A stretch of 64,000 nt of DNA from Trema orientale. Lineage: Eukaryota; Streptophyta; Magnoliopsida; Rosales; Cannabaceae. Of this stretch, positions 47,407-59,239 are shown piece after piece. The stretch is from positions 288,505-352,504 of the forward strand of contig JXTC01000140.1 in assembly GCA_002914845.1 (NCBI GenBank), read 5' to 3'. Made by a program: the position numbers and the translations under genes. Below the pieces are notes generated by a model. It made no database searches and was not told the origin of the DNA. It worked only from the letters and a program-made list of their open reading frames with translations. The first letter of the stretch is position 1, and each line of letters opens with the position of its first letter.

Positions 47407-48565
47407 TTTAAGAAAAAAGGTAGTGACTAAAAGAAAGATCTCGTTTTTATTGCCTACAATCTTAGCAGCAGAGGAAAGAGAAACAAAACCACCTAATGCA
47501 TTAAGTATGAGGGGAGAGGGGAAAAAAAAAAAGTAAGAAAAAGCTAGAGGGAAAAAAAAAGCTGGCAAAGGGTAAAAAGATAATGGTTATTCGTGCACGT
47601 TGTTCAAATATCCATGTTGATGAGAATTGTACTAAAGTGAGATAGGATGCAAATTTGACATCTCATTTAGTCGTAAATGTTTACTTTTTATTATGTGATA
47701 TATTTCTCACGATACCCAGTTCACTATTGCTCCCAAAAGATGAAAAACCTCCGTTAGATTTTTGTTGACTTTATCAGATTGCATATCTTTTAGATTGTAA
47801 CTAAGGTACACTAATTATAATGCGAACTTCAAATCAGACCAAAATCAAAGTGTAAAATTAATCATATCAAAATTAAATAGAATATGTTCCGATTAAAATT
47901 TGTTGGTGTAAAATGCCAATTAAGCAATAAGAGTCCAAGCCCAAAGATTTATAGTTAAGATACTCTAAATATTTTGTAACGGTGGATTTAAATCATACTT
48001 GTTAAAGGGATGGCTTAATTCTAGTCATCACATTGTGGTTTCATAGAGCTTTGATCACCCATCCTATGTGGGGTCATTAAGTAGTCTTAGTCACCTTGTT
48101 GTGAGTATATTTAATTTCAATTATCCTTTTCAGGATTCAGTGCTTGATTTAAATCATCTTCTTAAGAACGATTCAATTTCAATTATTGTTGATTAATAAA
48201 TTCAATTCACCTTTCCTTATCTCGTTTCGAGATTCTGTGTCAATCGATTACTCTTCAACATGAGTTATTTTTGTACATTCCGACATGTTTACAGGGCTTT
48301 GAGAAGAGGTAATCTCTCTATCGCATCCATAAGATCTACAATTCGAATGATTAGATAAGATATGAGTGTCTTCATTTGATTTATTTACTATTAACTGAAA
48401 TATTAATACCGTGAATATTTAATTTACAAAGAGTACGTCCTAACTTGAAGAGGTACAAACCTAGAAGTACATGATTATTCTCTTTGGTTAATAGTATACA
48501 CATTATTAAATATAACTAAAGCTGAGCAGGGTTACACTGTGTAAATAACTATTTTCGTACAAATA
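47407..48565. other. Intergenic DNA with several small hairpins
   Basis: No coding sequence. Between 47990 and 48300 several short palindromes occur at about 50-bp spacing, for example TCTCGTTTCGAGA near 48220 and CCCATCCTATGTGGG near 48060. This resembles the hairpin-rich copia leader at the window end and may be a leader remnant; that is inference. Confidence 0.4.
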
Positions 48566-50700
48566 ACGGTAACTCTGTTGTTTTTATGTCTTTGTCCTTA
48601 TGATCTTCTTTGTAGTTTGTTTATCAGTGTGGCTTTTTGGTCTTTTTATTCTGCCCATGTGTGACTTGACTAAACCGTCCTTTTGTGTTTGTGTTATCTG
48701 AGGATTAGCCATGGTGTTTTGGTTATTTTACGGCCTCTTTTATTGCTCTGCTACCTAATAGTTGTGTGATGATATTGTCCTTTTATCTTGCCCTTGGCTG
48801 AAGGTTGGGGTGTGGTTTTTTGTTCTTTTGATCGGGTTGGCTCTTTGGATTCTCCGTTTCACACGGTTTTGATCAATCTTCTCTATCTTTTGTCTTCTCG
48901 ATTTGTTCTTCTCTCTCTCCTCTATACTGTTTATCTTCCTTTCTTTTTTGAGGATTATTCTTCTGTTTCCCTGTTTTGTTCTGTTTCTTTTAAAGTATGT
49001 TTACTAAAGAGTAATGAGTTTGGTATATGGGATAATGATTCCCATACAAAGGTTTACTAAGATATGGGAAAGGGAAAAATATGTGGGGCCCACATAAATT
49101 TAGAAGAAAAGAATGAGATTCCCCCGCCAACATCCTAAGGAGTCTGATTATCCGTAAACACTCCTTTCTTCTTTTTTAATTATTAAAATTGTGAAATATA
49201 ATTTTACCCCTAAAAAATCTATCTACTTTAAATCGTACATGCATTTAAAAGGATAATTTAGTAAATATAACACATTCTCATTACTTTTCCTGAGTTAAGT
49301 AAACAAATGAATAGTATTCTAATGAATATGTTTCCTATTCCTATTAGTTTTAAGTAAACAACATACTACAAATAATGATTCCCATACTCTTTTATTATAT
49401 TCCATTCATTTTTTCTTTTATTTATTCCGATTACAATTACAACGAAGTAAACGTGCCATTAGAGTATGGGTTTTCTCTCTTTTTTTTCCTTCCCTCTGAT
49501 AATTTTTTTCGCTCTTCTTTGATATCATTTTTTTTTCTTTTTTAAAATTTCTGCTATTCGATCTTTTTGTTTACGGGTTTTTTTTCGTCTTTTACTCTTT
49601 GTTCTTTCAATTTTTTATTTATGTGTCTCGGCTTAGCTGGTTAGATCTGAATAATTTTGTGTTGTTAGTGGTCTCTTCTTCGTTTATGGTATTTTCTCTA
49701 GTTCGAAATTTTGTTCCTTTATCATTTTTATGAGATATTTGTTGTCCTTAGGGTTATTTTTCATTTGAGCTTTATTTTTTTCTGTATATGAAATTAGAAA
49801 TTAGTTCTGCTTTGTTTGATTTTTTTTTTTTTGGTAGGGAAATTTCTAGAATTCTTTCAGTTCATTTACGGGATAATTTGTTATTTTTTTTAAAATTCTT
49901 TTTACTTGGTATTGTTATCTTTTTTAGATATTTTGATCATATGTGTTTTTCCTTTATATGATCTGTCAATTAGTATTTATGAATGGTGTTGTATTGTGTG
50001 GTGGTCTTTTCTTGGCCTCTGATATTTTTTTTAGTTCGAAATTTTCTTTCTTTATCATTTTTATGAGATATTTGTTATATTTAGGTTAATTTTTTATTTC
50101 AACTTTATTTTTGTCTATATATGATATTGGTTTTACTTTGGGTTAAAACAGTAACTCTGTTGTTTTTATATCTTTGGCCTTAGGATCTCCTTTGTAGTTT
50201 GTTTGTCAGTGTGACTTTTTGGTCTTTTTCTTCTACGTATGTGTGACTTAACCAAACCGCCCTTTTGTGTTTGTATTGTCTGAGGGATTAGCCGTGGTTT
50301 TTTGTTCATTTTACGGCCTCTTTTATTGCTCCGCTACTTGATAGTTGTGTGACGATATTGTTCTTTTGTCTTGCCTTTGGCTGAGGGATGGGTTCTGGTT
50401 TTTTGGTCATTTGACTAGGTTGGCTCCTTCGATTCTCCGTTTTACACGGTTTTGATCACTCTCTTCTCTTAATCTTTTATCTTCTTAATCTGTCTTTTAC
50501 TATTTTCTCTTTAATTGTTCCGTTGGTTGATAGTTGTGTGACGATATTATTCTTTTGTCTTGCCCTTGACTGAGGGATAGGTTCTGGTATTTTGGCCATT
50601 TGACTGGATTGGTTCCTTTAATTATTTGTTGGACAAGGTTTTGATCGTTCTTTTCTCTCGGTGTTTTGTCTTCTTAATCAGTCCTTCACTCTTTCTTTTT
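48566..50700 (+). repeat. T-rich array of repeated segments (A and B units)
   Basis: Segment A (about 48566-48920) recurs at about 50150-50500, and its second half again at about 50523-50700. Shared words include TAACTCTGTTGTTTTTAT, TTTTACGGCCTCTTTTATTG and ATAGTTGTGTGA. Segment B (about 49659-49830) recurs at about 49987-50140, sharing TTTATCATTTTTATGAGATA. The order is A, MITE, B, B, A, partial A. No coding frame is credible. The nature of the parent sequence is unknown. Confidence 0.75.
48993..49458. mobile_element. Tourist-like MITE with TTA target duplication
   Basis: Imperfect inverted ends (AAGTATGTTTACT on the left, and the complement of TGGCACGTTTACT on the right) are flanked by TTA at 48990-48992 and 49459-49461. 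The repeated internal word AATGATTCCCATAC near both ends adds to the symmetry. The element is 466 bp with no coding sequence, and a PIF/Harbinger (Tourist) origin is inferred. It interrupts the T-rich repeat array. Confidence 0.6.
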
Positions 50701-51415
50701 TGAATTGTGTATTTTTTTACCCTCTGTTTTTCTGATATTTTTTTGATGATATTTTATAATCTTTTATATAACTAACGATGATGGTTATAAATTTCTTATC
50801 ATATGGAGTAAGATACTAGCTGCTTAAAAATTGTCGTGTATATCAGCTTGAAGGTTTTTTATTGAAATGACCTATTAAAATATGTACATATATTTTGTAC
50901 AATCTCTTTGGTGTTTATTTTTTTTCTTCTTTTATTACTATATTTTGAAAATATCAATTATTGAGGCTTTGAAAAGAAAATGTAAGAGGAAATAACGTTT
51001 TTTTATTTTCTGTGATCCTATTATGTTTTCACAGTTGACTTGTGATTTTGTATATTTGGTTTTTTAGTTTTTTTTTTTCCAAATCATCCTTTTAAAAATT
51101 GTTCTTTTTTACATTATTTTTTAATTTTTTTTTAGCCTCTATTCACTTGGTAGTTTTTGGCAGTCCTGCAGCATACTCCTATGATTTTATTTTGTTACGT
51201 TAACTAATATAACATATATGGAAGATTTTCATACATATTGATAATATTTTATATGTTTTATTTAATTGCCAGAAACATTGCTTTTCCAAAAAGTAGTTTC
51301 TCATGCAGTTAGATAAACATTTGAAAATACATTATCTTATAAATTTACCATATATTGATAATACTTTTATGTATCTGAGCCAATTTTTTTTTTTTTTTTT
51401 TTTGTATATATATAT
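50701..51415. other. T-rich intergenic DNA
   Basis: No gene is seen. A T-run at about 51384-51403 and a TA run at 51405-51415 precede the next MITE. Confidence 0.5.
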
Positions 51416-51652
51416 GGTTGCCAATCTAGTAAGTTTTTTTTTTTACCTATGTGTAGGTATTTTTTTTAGCCATTGGATCATCATCTAATAGTGATCCAAC
51501 GGCTATAATGATATGTATGAAAAGACGTGCATCACTAATGCTATTTCTATCTCTTACTTTTTGATATAAAAAAATGTGCAAAAAAAATTTTTATTGGTCA
51601 AATTGATACATTTGCATAGGTAAAAAAAAAAATACCTACTGGATTGGTGCCC
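51416..51652. mobile_element. MITE with about 40-bp TIRs and TATATATAT flanks
   Basis: GGTTGCCAATCTAGTAAG at the left pairs with the complement of GGGCACCAATCCAGTAGG at the right. The inverted similarity continues through a T-run to ACCTATG, about 40 bases in all. An inner palindrome, AGCCATTGGATCA / TGATCCAACGGCT, lies at about 51468-51506. Nine bases, TATATATAT, flank both sides. They fit a 9-bp Mutator-type target duplication, but the repeat is simple so this is weak. The element is 237 bp and non-coding. Confidence 0.72.
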
Positions 51653-53790
51653 TATATATATATATATATTTAGATATGTTAGTCTGTATATATTGTATAA
51701 TTATAATGACGACAAGAAATCAGCTGCATCTCATTGATGGAGAATTTGACTCTTTTTATTTTCAAAGACGAAGATTTTATTAAAAAGGAAGACAACAAAA
51801 GAAGAGGGAAAAAAGGAGGAGAGATTGTAATTAATTTTGTCATAAAATTTCGTTGTTGTTATGTATTCGATTTTATTATATGTATTGCTTAATGTTTTGT
51901 GCATCTAATTTGAAGGACTTTAATTTTGTATGTAATAAAAATATTGTGCCTAAAATTTGATTTCCACAATCTATGTATTGTATTCAAGTTTCAATGATAA
52001 TCATTTTTAATAATAAAATAGAAATGTAATTAATTAAAATAATTTATATGCTTAAATATACATAAAAAAGGCAATTTAAATGTTGTATGTAATTAAAATA
52101 TTTCATCTAGGAATTGATTTTGACAATTTATATGATGTGATTAGGATTTAGTTATGACAAGTTTTTCTAATAAAATAAAAATTATAATCAATAAGAATAA
52201 TCTGTGTACCAAAGTATTTATATAAAGGATGTGATATTAGTTAGGGAAAAAAAATAAATAAAGAACAATATAATGAATAAAAAACATAGAAAAAAATAAT
52301 ACCGTTAAAATTCCTTGAACAAATAGTGTGCCCTTGATCAATAACAATTAAAATATTTAAATTTAAAAGGTCATAATAAAAGATAAACATTCTTAATAAT
52401 TACGACTGAATTGACTATAAATAGATTTAAGTATAAGATTTTTGTATCATATATACTATCCATAAAAGTTTAAAATTAAATTTTAGTTATAGCGAACATA
52501 AATAAACTTAGATCTTTCGGAAAAACCAAAAAAAAAGAAGAAGAAAGAATAATGAAATCTTTTCTTTGAGGAATGTAACTTCAAAAAAAAAAAAAAAGAT
52601 ATAAAAATGAATCATATTATAGGAAAATGAAAAAAAGAAGAGAGGGAAAGAGGAACTAAGGTGTATAAGAAAGAAAGAAGATCACAAATAATGAGAGAAC
52701 ATAAAAAAACAAAAATAGATTTAATTATTTAACCAATAAAAATTTTGGAAAAAAAAATATAACAATTATTTAAAGTAAATGCACAAAGTATGTAACTAAA
52801 AAAAGGAAAAAAAAATTTTTAATTTCTATTTTATGTTAACAAACAATGATAAGCAATTAAAATTAATATATATTAAGTAAAAAATATATGTTTTCAGTAT
52901 ATGTTTTAAAAACAAATCTTCTTTTTTTTCCCCATGATTTTATACTTATAAAAAATTTAAAAAAAGAAGAAGAAATAATTAGCTACCAGACATGAATACT
53001 AATGCAATAATATAATTATCAAAAATAGTTATAAATAAAAAAAATAAAAAAAATGGACAAGAGGATAAGATAATTTGTATTTCATATAAAACCATATTAA
53101 TATATAGATAACATTACGACAATGATATCAATAATAATGACTAAAATTTAAATAAGCAAAACAAAAAAAAAAAACATGATACAAGAATATAATCTCAAAA
53201 AGCTATAAACAAAAAATACCTAAAAACACCTTAAATATATTAATGTGCTTATAATATTAATAATAATCATTCAAAATATAATTAATATAGTATAAATCAA
53301 TAAATATAATGAAAAAATAAACACAAAAAAAAGAAAAAATAAAATATTAATTATTTTATGCATAAATAACATTACTATGTTATTCCATAAACTTTTAGTA
53401 AAGAAAATATTAACATTATATAATTTTTTTATTTTCTTAATTAGATAAATAATAAGATAATATCGAAAAATTTTAACATAAGTGGCGTCCTTATTATCTT
53501 TTAAATGAAGAGTCTACAATTAGCAATGATGATATTCTAGATCATTAATATGTAGATTCCAGTATAATTTCGGAAAATATTCCTTGATCAAGACTCGTTC
53601 TAATATTAAGTTTTGCAAGTCCTGAAACATATGTCTTTCATTCAACTGGGCCATCAGTGCCAAACAATTTCAACACACAGAGTAATCCCTTTATTCCCTC
53701 GACAAAAATAGGGAAAAAAAATCTCCTCATCATTATAAGTTTAATTCAATATAAATTGTATCACCTTTAACTCCTATTGGATACTTTATT
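51653..53790. other. AT-rich intergenic DNA, possible Helitron 5' part
   Basis: Very AT-rich with no motif recognised. The Helitron's left end should lie here or further left, but I could not identify a TC start. Confidence 0.4.
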
Positions 53791-53793
53791 ACA

Positions 53794-56084
53794 GGTGATA
53801 TTAACAAATATCACGATCTCGGGGATTGCTCTTGCATCTGTAAATATTGCAGTATATTTTTTTGGTTTGATGAGTCTACCAAAAGAACTCATCTATCAAA
53901 ATATAATCTATATTGTAAAGATAGAAAAGTTAAACTTTCTTTAGCAAAAAATCCCCATTCTATGCTAGGTCAATTACTTGATTATCACGGAGGGCCTTTA
54001 AGTATATATTTCTGGATAAAATATTTAAACTTTTAATTCTATGTTTATTTTTACATCTTTCAGACCAAATATAGAATAAAATATAAGGAATTTAAATAGT
54101 CCATATATCTTTAAAATTAATAGTCAAGTACATCATCTTATAGGATCTTTATTACTAACAAATAATAATCCCTCAAGATTTTCTCAATTATACATATATG
54201 ACACAAAAAATAAGATTGAAAATAGACTGTCAACATTTTCATTTAATGATAAATCGAAAGAATTGACAAAATTAATTGTTGAAATTTTAATTAAAATACT
54301 TAATGAAAATAATGAATTATTCAAACTTTTTCGTATGGTAAAAGATAGATACAATGAAAATGAAATTCTATCTATAAAATTAAGATTAATAAGATGATAA
54401 CCTATGGATAATAATCAATATAAATTATTCACTTCGAATGATATAGGAGGCCTAATTATTAGAGATATTGGTGAATATGAAGAAGGAAGAGACATTATAA
54501 TTCAAGATAGAATAAATAATTTACAAAGAATTACAGAATTACATCCATCTTATATGGCTCTACAATATCCCATTTTATTTTCATGTAGAGAAGATGGTTA
54601 TATAATTTATTTAAATTAGAATATAAAAAGACCAGGAAAACGACCTTCAATAAATATAATTCATATGAGAGCATTTTATTGTTTTCAATTATAACAATGT
54701 GAAAATATGAATAATATTTTATTCAAAAGTGGAAGACTTTTTCAGCAATATGTAGTTGATGCATATACTTCTATTAAAGAAGATTGATTAGACTACGTCA
54801 GAAAAAATAAAAATAATTTGAGATCTAAAATTTATTAAGGCATCTAAGACGTCGTTATAAGAGAAGATACAGATGCTAGAATAATTGGCAAACAAATTAT
54901 TTTTCTATCTAGCCATACTAGAAGTACCAGATATATGATCCAAAATTATCAAGATGTTATAGCAATATGCAGATAGTATAGAAATCTTGACTTATTTATA
55001 ATATTTATATGCAATCCTAAATGGCCTGAAATTAGACGTGCCTTAAATAAAATTCTTAGTCAAAAATCAGAAGACAGGTCATATATAATTACAAAAATTT
55101 TTAAAATGAAATTAAGTCAGATTTTATCCACTATTAAAACTGATAAAATTTTTGGCATTATCATCGCAGATTAGACCATATTGTTATATTTAATAAAACA
55201 AAATATGCAAAAAAATAATGATTTCTATCTTTAATTAAAACTAATATTTTTCTTTTTTTTTTGTGTTTATATTATTGTGTAGATTTATATGTTGTTGAAT
55301 TCCAGAAATATGGCCTATTTTATTGCCACTTCCTATTTTGGTTATATCCTAATGAAAAATTATCCAAACTATTATAAATAGATAAATTTATCTCAGGTAA
55401 GATACTTGATCCTGAAAAAAACCCGCAAGAATATAGTATCATAGCATAATTCATGATGCATGGACTTTGTGTTGTTGCTAAAATAAACGCTTTGTGCATG
55501 AAAAACTCAATTTATTCTAAAAAATTCCTTAAACAATTTAAAAATGAAATAACTATTGAAGAAAATAGATTCATCAATTACAAACACAGGAATACAATAT
55601 TTTATATACAAAAAGAATCCATTAAATTAGACAATAGATTTATAGTCTCTTATAACGAAGATTTATGTTTAAAATTTTACGCCCATATAATTATTAAATT
55701 ATGCTCACAATCTATATTAATAAAATATTTATTTAAATATTTAACAAAAGGCCCAAATAGAATAAGAGTAGTAATAGAAGACAATATTTGTACAGAGGAA
55801 TCTAGAGAAACTATTTACAAAGAAATAGACGAAATAAAAAACTATATTAATTACTGATGTATAACACTGTATGAAGCTATGTGGAGATTATATGAATATT
55901 CTATACACTATAAGAATCCAACAATATTGAGATTAATAATTCATTTACCACGTACGCAAAATATAACATTCCATTCAAACCAACGTCTTAATAATATAAA
56001 TAGACAACTTGGAATTGAGAGAACAATTTTAATAGAATAATGGAAATAAATAAATTTAATACAGAAGCTAGATAATTATCTATT
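53794..56084 (+). pseudogene. Helitron Rep region (broken)
   Basis: The first frame reads YHDLGDCSCICKYCSIFFWF, the Cys-rich N-terminal region of plant Helitron proteins, then LLDYHGGPLS. Next come SQLYIYDTKNKIENR (about 54180), LHPSYMALQYPILF (about 54540) and the HUH nuclease segment near 55306-55335. There the first His of the His-x-His pair is encoded by TAT (55321-55323, Tyr), while the second, CAC 55327-55329, remains. The tyrosine motif YLFKY is intact at 55726-55740. The IHYKNPTILRLIIHLP stretch follows at about 55905-55950. Stops and frameshifts separate the pieces. Rep would nick and join DNA strands. Confidence 0.85.
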
Positions 56085-57400
56085 AACTCATATTTTATAT
56101 CATTAATCTTATAATCATGTTTTCAAGTTAACGAACATAAGATTAAGAACTAATAATCTACTTGAGTGTATAGCAACCTAAATAGAAAGGATCACAAGAT
56201 ATCAAGAAGGATTATGAAAAAGAGCTTGAAGACAAAGATCAAGAATACAGGAGCTAGACTAGTAAAGGTTAAATATTTTAGCTCTTGTATTTGAATATAT
56301 GCTTATATATAATATGACCTTAATGGCTCAAATTTTTCTAAAAATAGAAATTTTCAAACCAACATAGTCAAATTGGTTTATCTTCAATTAAAGTTTGAAA
56401 ATTTACACAATTTTTAAATTGATTTATAAATTTCTATAGTATCCATATTTCATTAAAATCAATTTAAGAAGTCACAATTTTGAAAAGAATCGAAAGAACC
56501 TTGAAATAAAATGAAAATTTTTGTGACGAATTTAACAGTTTTTTAAATTCAACCGTTAGACTCGCACTACCAACGGCTACTTCACGAGGTTCTACCAAAA
56601 ATCCGTTTTTGGTCAACCGAAAGTGACAGAATGTCTGTCAAACGGTCTAAAACGGCCAATTTTCGTCCAAGTCTATTTATATAAGTATTTTTAAGACTCG
56701 AATCAACTTTTGAACATCCTTAATTTGCTCATATCATATCCTGAAGTTGTNNNNNNNNNNNNNNNNNNNNNNNNNNNNNNNNNNNNNNNNNNNNNNNNNN
56801 NNNNNNNNNNNNNNNNNNNNNNNNNNNNAATATTTGAGCCAAACTAGATCATATCTTGTATTTACATCTATTCTCTCTAAGTTATCAAATATCTTAAATA
56901 GAGAGAATGTCTAGTTGAGTGATTCAACAAAAACCAAATTGTAATTGTGAGGTAAAGTTGATACCGGATTTATAAACAACCCAATTTAGGTGAGATTGAC
57001 ACCAGAGTCTAAATAATCCGTGGTTTGGCGTGATAGAGCTAGATTCAAGACTATTATAAAGTCCTGGGTATGTCTAAGAAGAAATCACTCGTTGTGTACA
57101 CGGGTCGGTCAAGCCTATATTCTTGATTCGATAGTAGAAAGCTCAAAGCGTGTTGCCGAAGGCTAGGGACGTAGACAAAATATTGTGTTTGTTGAACATC
57201 ATAAAAATAACATTTATATTTCTCTATCCCTATCTCTTTAATTTATCAACTTTAAGTTTGTGCATGTTATTTAGCTATTTTTACTTGATAGTCATCACTT
57301 GCATATTTCACTTGCTTATCTTGAAAAGTTTGTAAAAAATTTTAAAACCCAATTCACCTCCCCTCCTGGGTTAGCTATTCTTGGGATAATATTATCATAT
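56085..57400. mobile_element. Insertion in the Helitron, probably an LTR, with assembly gap
   Basis: The Helitron frame stops matching near 56085 and resumes at about 57402 (FPTK-VWNNKDK), so about 1.3 kb is inserted. Its right end (AACCCAATTCACCTCCCCTC, then GGGTTAGCTATTCTTGGG) resembles the tail of some plant copia LTRs. There is no credible coding sequence, and a perfect 9-bp inverted repeat (ATTCTCTCT/AGAGAGAAT) lies near 56870-56907. Exact ends and target duplication could not be fixed. LTR identity is inference. Confidence 0.45.
56751..56828. other. Assembly gap (78 N)
   Basis: A run of unresolved bases inside the insertion that interrupts the Helitron. Confidence 1.
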
Positions 57401-57401
57401 A

Positions 57402-59232
57402 TAGAATTCCCTACTAAGTAAGTTTGGAATAATAAAGATAAAATTTAGACTTCTAAAAAATTTAGATATTCAATTGGACGAATATTTTATGTCTACCCAA
57501 TTTCTAGAGAATTATATTATCAAAAAGTATTATTAAATCATAAAAAAATGCAACAAGTTTTGAATCTATACGAACCATTAATGACATAATATACTCAACA
57601 AATCAAGCAGCATGCAATGCATTAGGTTTATTAAGAGATGATAAAGAATAAAATGAATCAATACTAGCAGCCTTATTTTGATCAACATCACATTAATTAA
57701 GACAATTATTTACCATAATTTTACTATTTCGTAATGTAAATAATTTAACAACATTACTTGAAAATCATTGGAAACTTACGACAGAATAAAAACTTTCTTC
57801 AATAATCTGAATTTTCAAATTCCTGAAAATTAATTATATAACTATGTATCATATGAATTAGAAAAATAATTAAATCAAAATTCATTAATTTTAACAAATT
57901 TTAATTTACCTATGCCAGCAAGATTATTAATTGAGGATTTAAATAATAAACTCTTGCAAGAAGAATTAGACTACGCCATTAATAAACAAAAAGGAGAAAA
58001 CACTATTTTAGGAAAAAAAAAATTAAATAGTGAACAATGCTATATCTATGAACAAATTATAGAATCATTAAACAATAGAAAACAAAATTTATTCTTTATC
58101 CATGGACACAGATGCACTGGAAAAACTTACTTACGGAATATAATTATTAACAAAATCAGATAAAATAATGGAATTGTTTTAGCTGTCGCATCATCTGGAA
58201 TAACTTCATTATTATTACCTAACGGTAGAACTCCACATTCAAGATTTCGAATACCTTTATCAACTGATAAATTTTCCATCCGTCACACCAAAAAAGGAAT
58301 TCGGTTCGCAAAATTAATTGAAAAAACAACACTGATATTATAGGATGAAGCACCGATGAAGAATAAATATTGTTTCGAAACTTTAAACAAAACACTACAC
58401 TATTTAAAAAACAATTTTGAACCTTTGGTAGAATGACAATTATATTAGGTGGTGATTACCGACAAATTTTAACTGTTATATCCGTCTGAACAAAAGAAGC
58501 TATAATAAATGCAAGTATAAATAATTCTCACTTATGGTCATATTTTAAGTTATTATCATTAACAAAAAATATGAGATTAAAAACCCTAATAGTACAAAAC
58601 AAGAAAAGAAAAAGATTTTAGAATTTTCAAAATGGATATTAAATGTTTTAAATAGTATTGCAGAAGGAGTAAAAGATTTTGAAAATGAAGATGTAACATA
58701 GATTAAAATACTAACAAAAAAAATACATAATACAATATGAATTCAATCTAATTGAAAATATTTCAAAATTAATATATGATGATTTTTAAAAAAATTTAAT
58801 TATATCAATTATATACGATACAAAGCAATAATAACTCCAAAAAATAAAATAACTAATGATATAAATAAATATATATTGTCCTTAATACCTAATGATAGTT
58901 ATGATACAATAATAGCCTCAATTGAAAACATTGATGAGCTCAACTTATTATATTTTCAAGAATTTTTACATACTTTAAATTTTAACGGTATGACACCATA
59001 TGAATTAAATCTTAGAATTGGAACTCCAATAATATTATTACAAAATTTAAATCAATCGATAAGATTATATAATGGCACAAGACTTATGATTATACAATTA
59101 ATAAATAGAATTAAAAGGTTAAATTATAAATTCAAATAGTGAAAATAAAAAAGTATACATTCCAAGGATAGAAATGATTGTATACGAATCTAGATGGCCA
59201 TTTACCTCAAAAAGATGACAATTTCCTGTAAA
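57402..59232 (+). pseudogene. Helitron Pif1-like helicase region (broken)
   Basis: The Helitron frame resumes with IGRIFYVYPISRELYY, then a conserved block at about 57590-57640 (NQAACNALGLLRDDKE). The helicase frame from 57912 has LNSEQCYIYEQIIE and Walker A at 58104-58127, reading GHRCTGKT where GPGGTGKT-type is usual. Walker B (DEAP, about 58344) is preceded by a TAG where Trp is expected. GGDYRQIL lies at about 58450. The late motifs FLHTLNFNGM, IGTPIILLQNLNQSIRLYNG (about 59020-59085) and RQFPVK (about 59215-59232) follow. The helicase would unwind DNA during rolling-circle transposition. Confidence 0.87.
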
Positions 59233-59239
59233 AACTGAT

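Larger units (their letters stand above)
53791..59232 (+). mobile_element. Helitron (RepHel) remnant, interrupted twice
   Basis: Pieces of one Rep/helicase polyprotein are collinear from 53794 to 59232: an N-terminal zinc-finger-like region, the Rep (HUH) nuclease, then a Pif1-like helicase. The copy is extremely AT-rich and broken by many stops. It is interrupted at about 56085-57400 by an LTR-like insertion, and at 59240 by a minus-strand copia element just after the QFPVK helicase motif. The C-terminal helicase end and the CTRR/hairpin terminus are not in the window. Helitrons transpose as rolling circles, but this copy is dead. Confidence 0.85.

Noticed and set aside
48788..49060. 90-codon plus-strand frame rich in Phe, Leu and Ser
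   Set aside because: It is read from the T-rich repeat array and into the MITE. The second A unit does not keep the frame.
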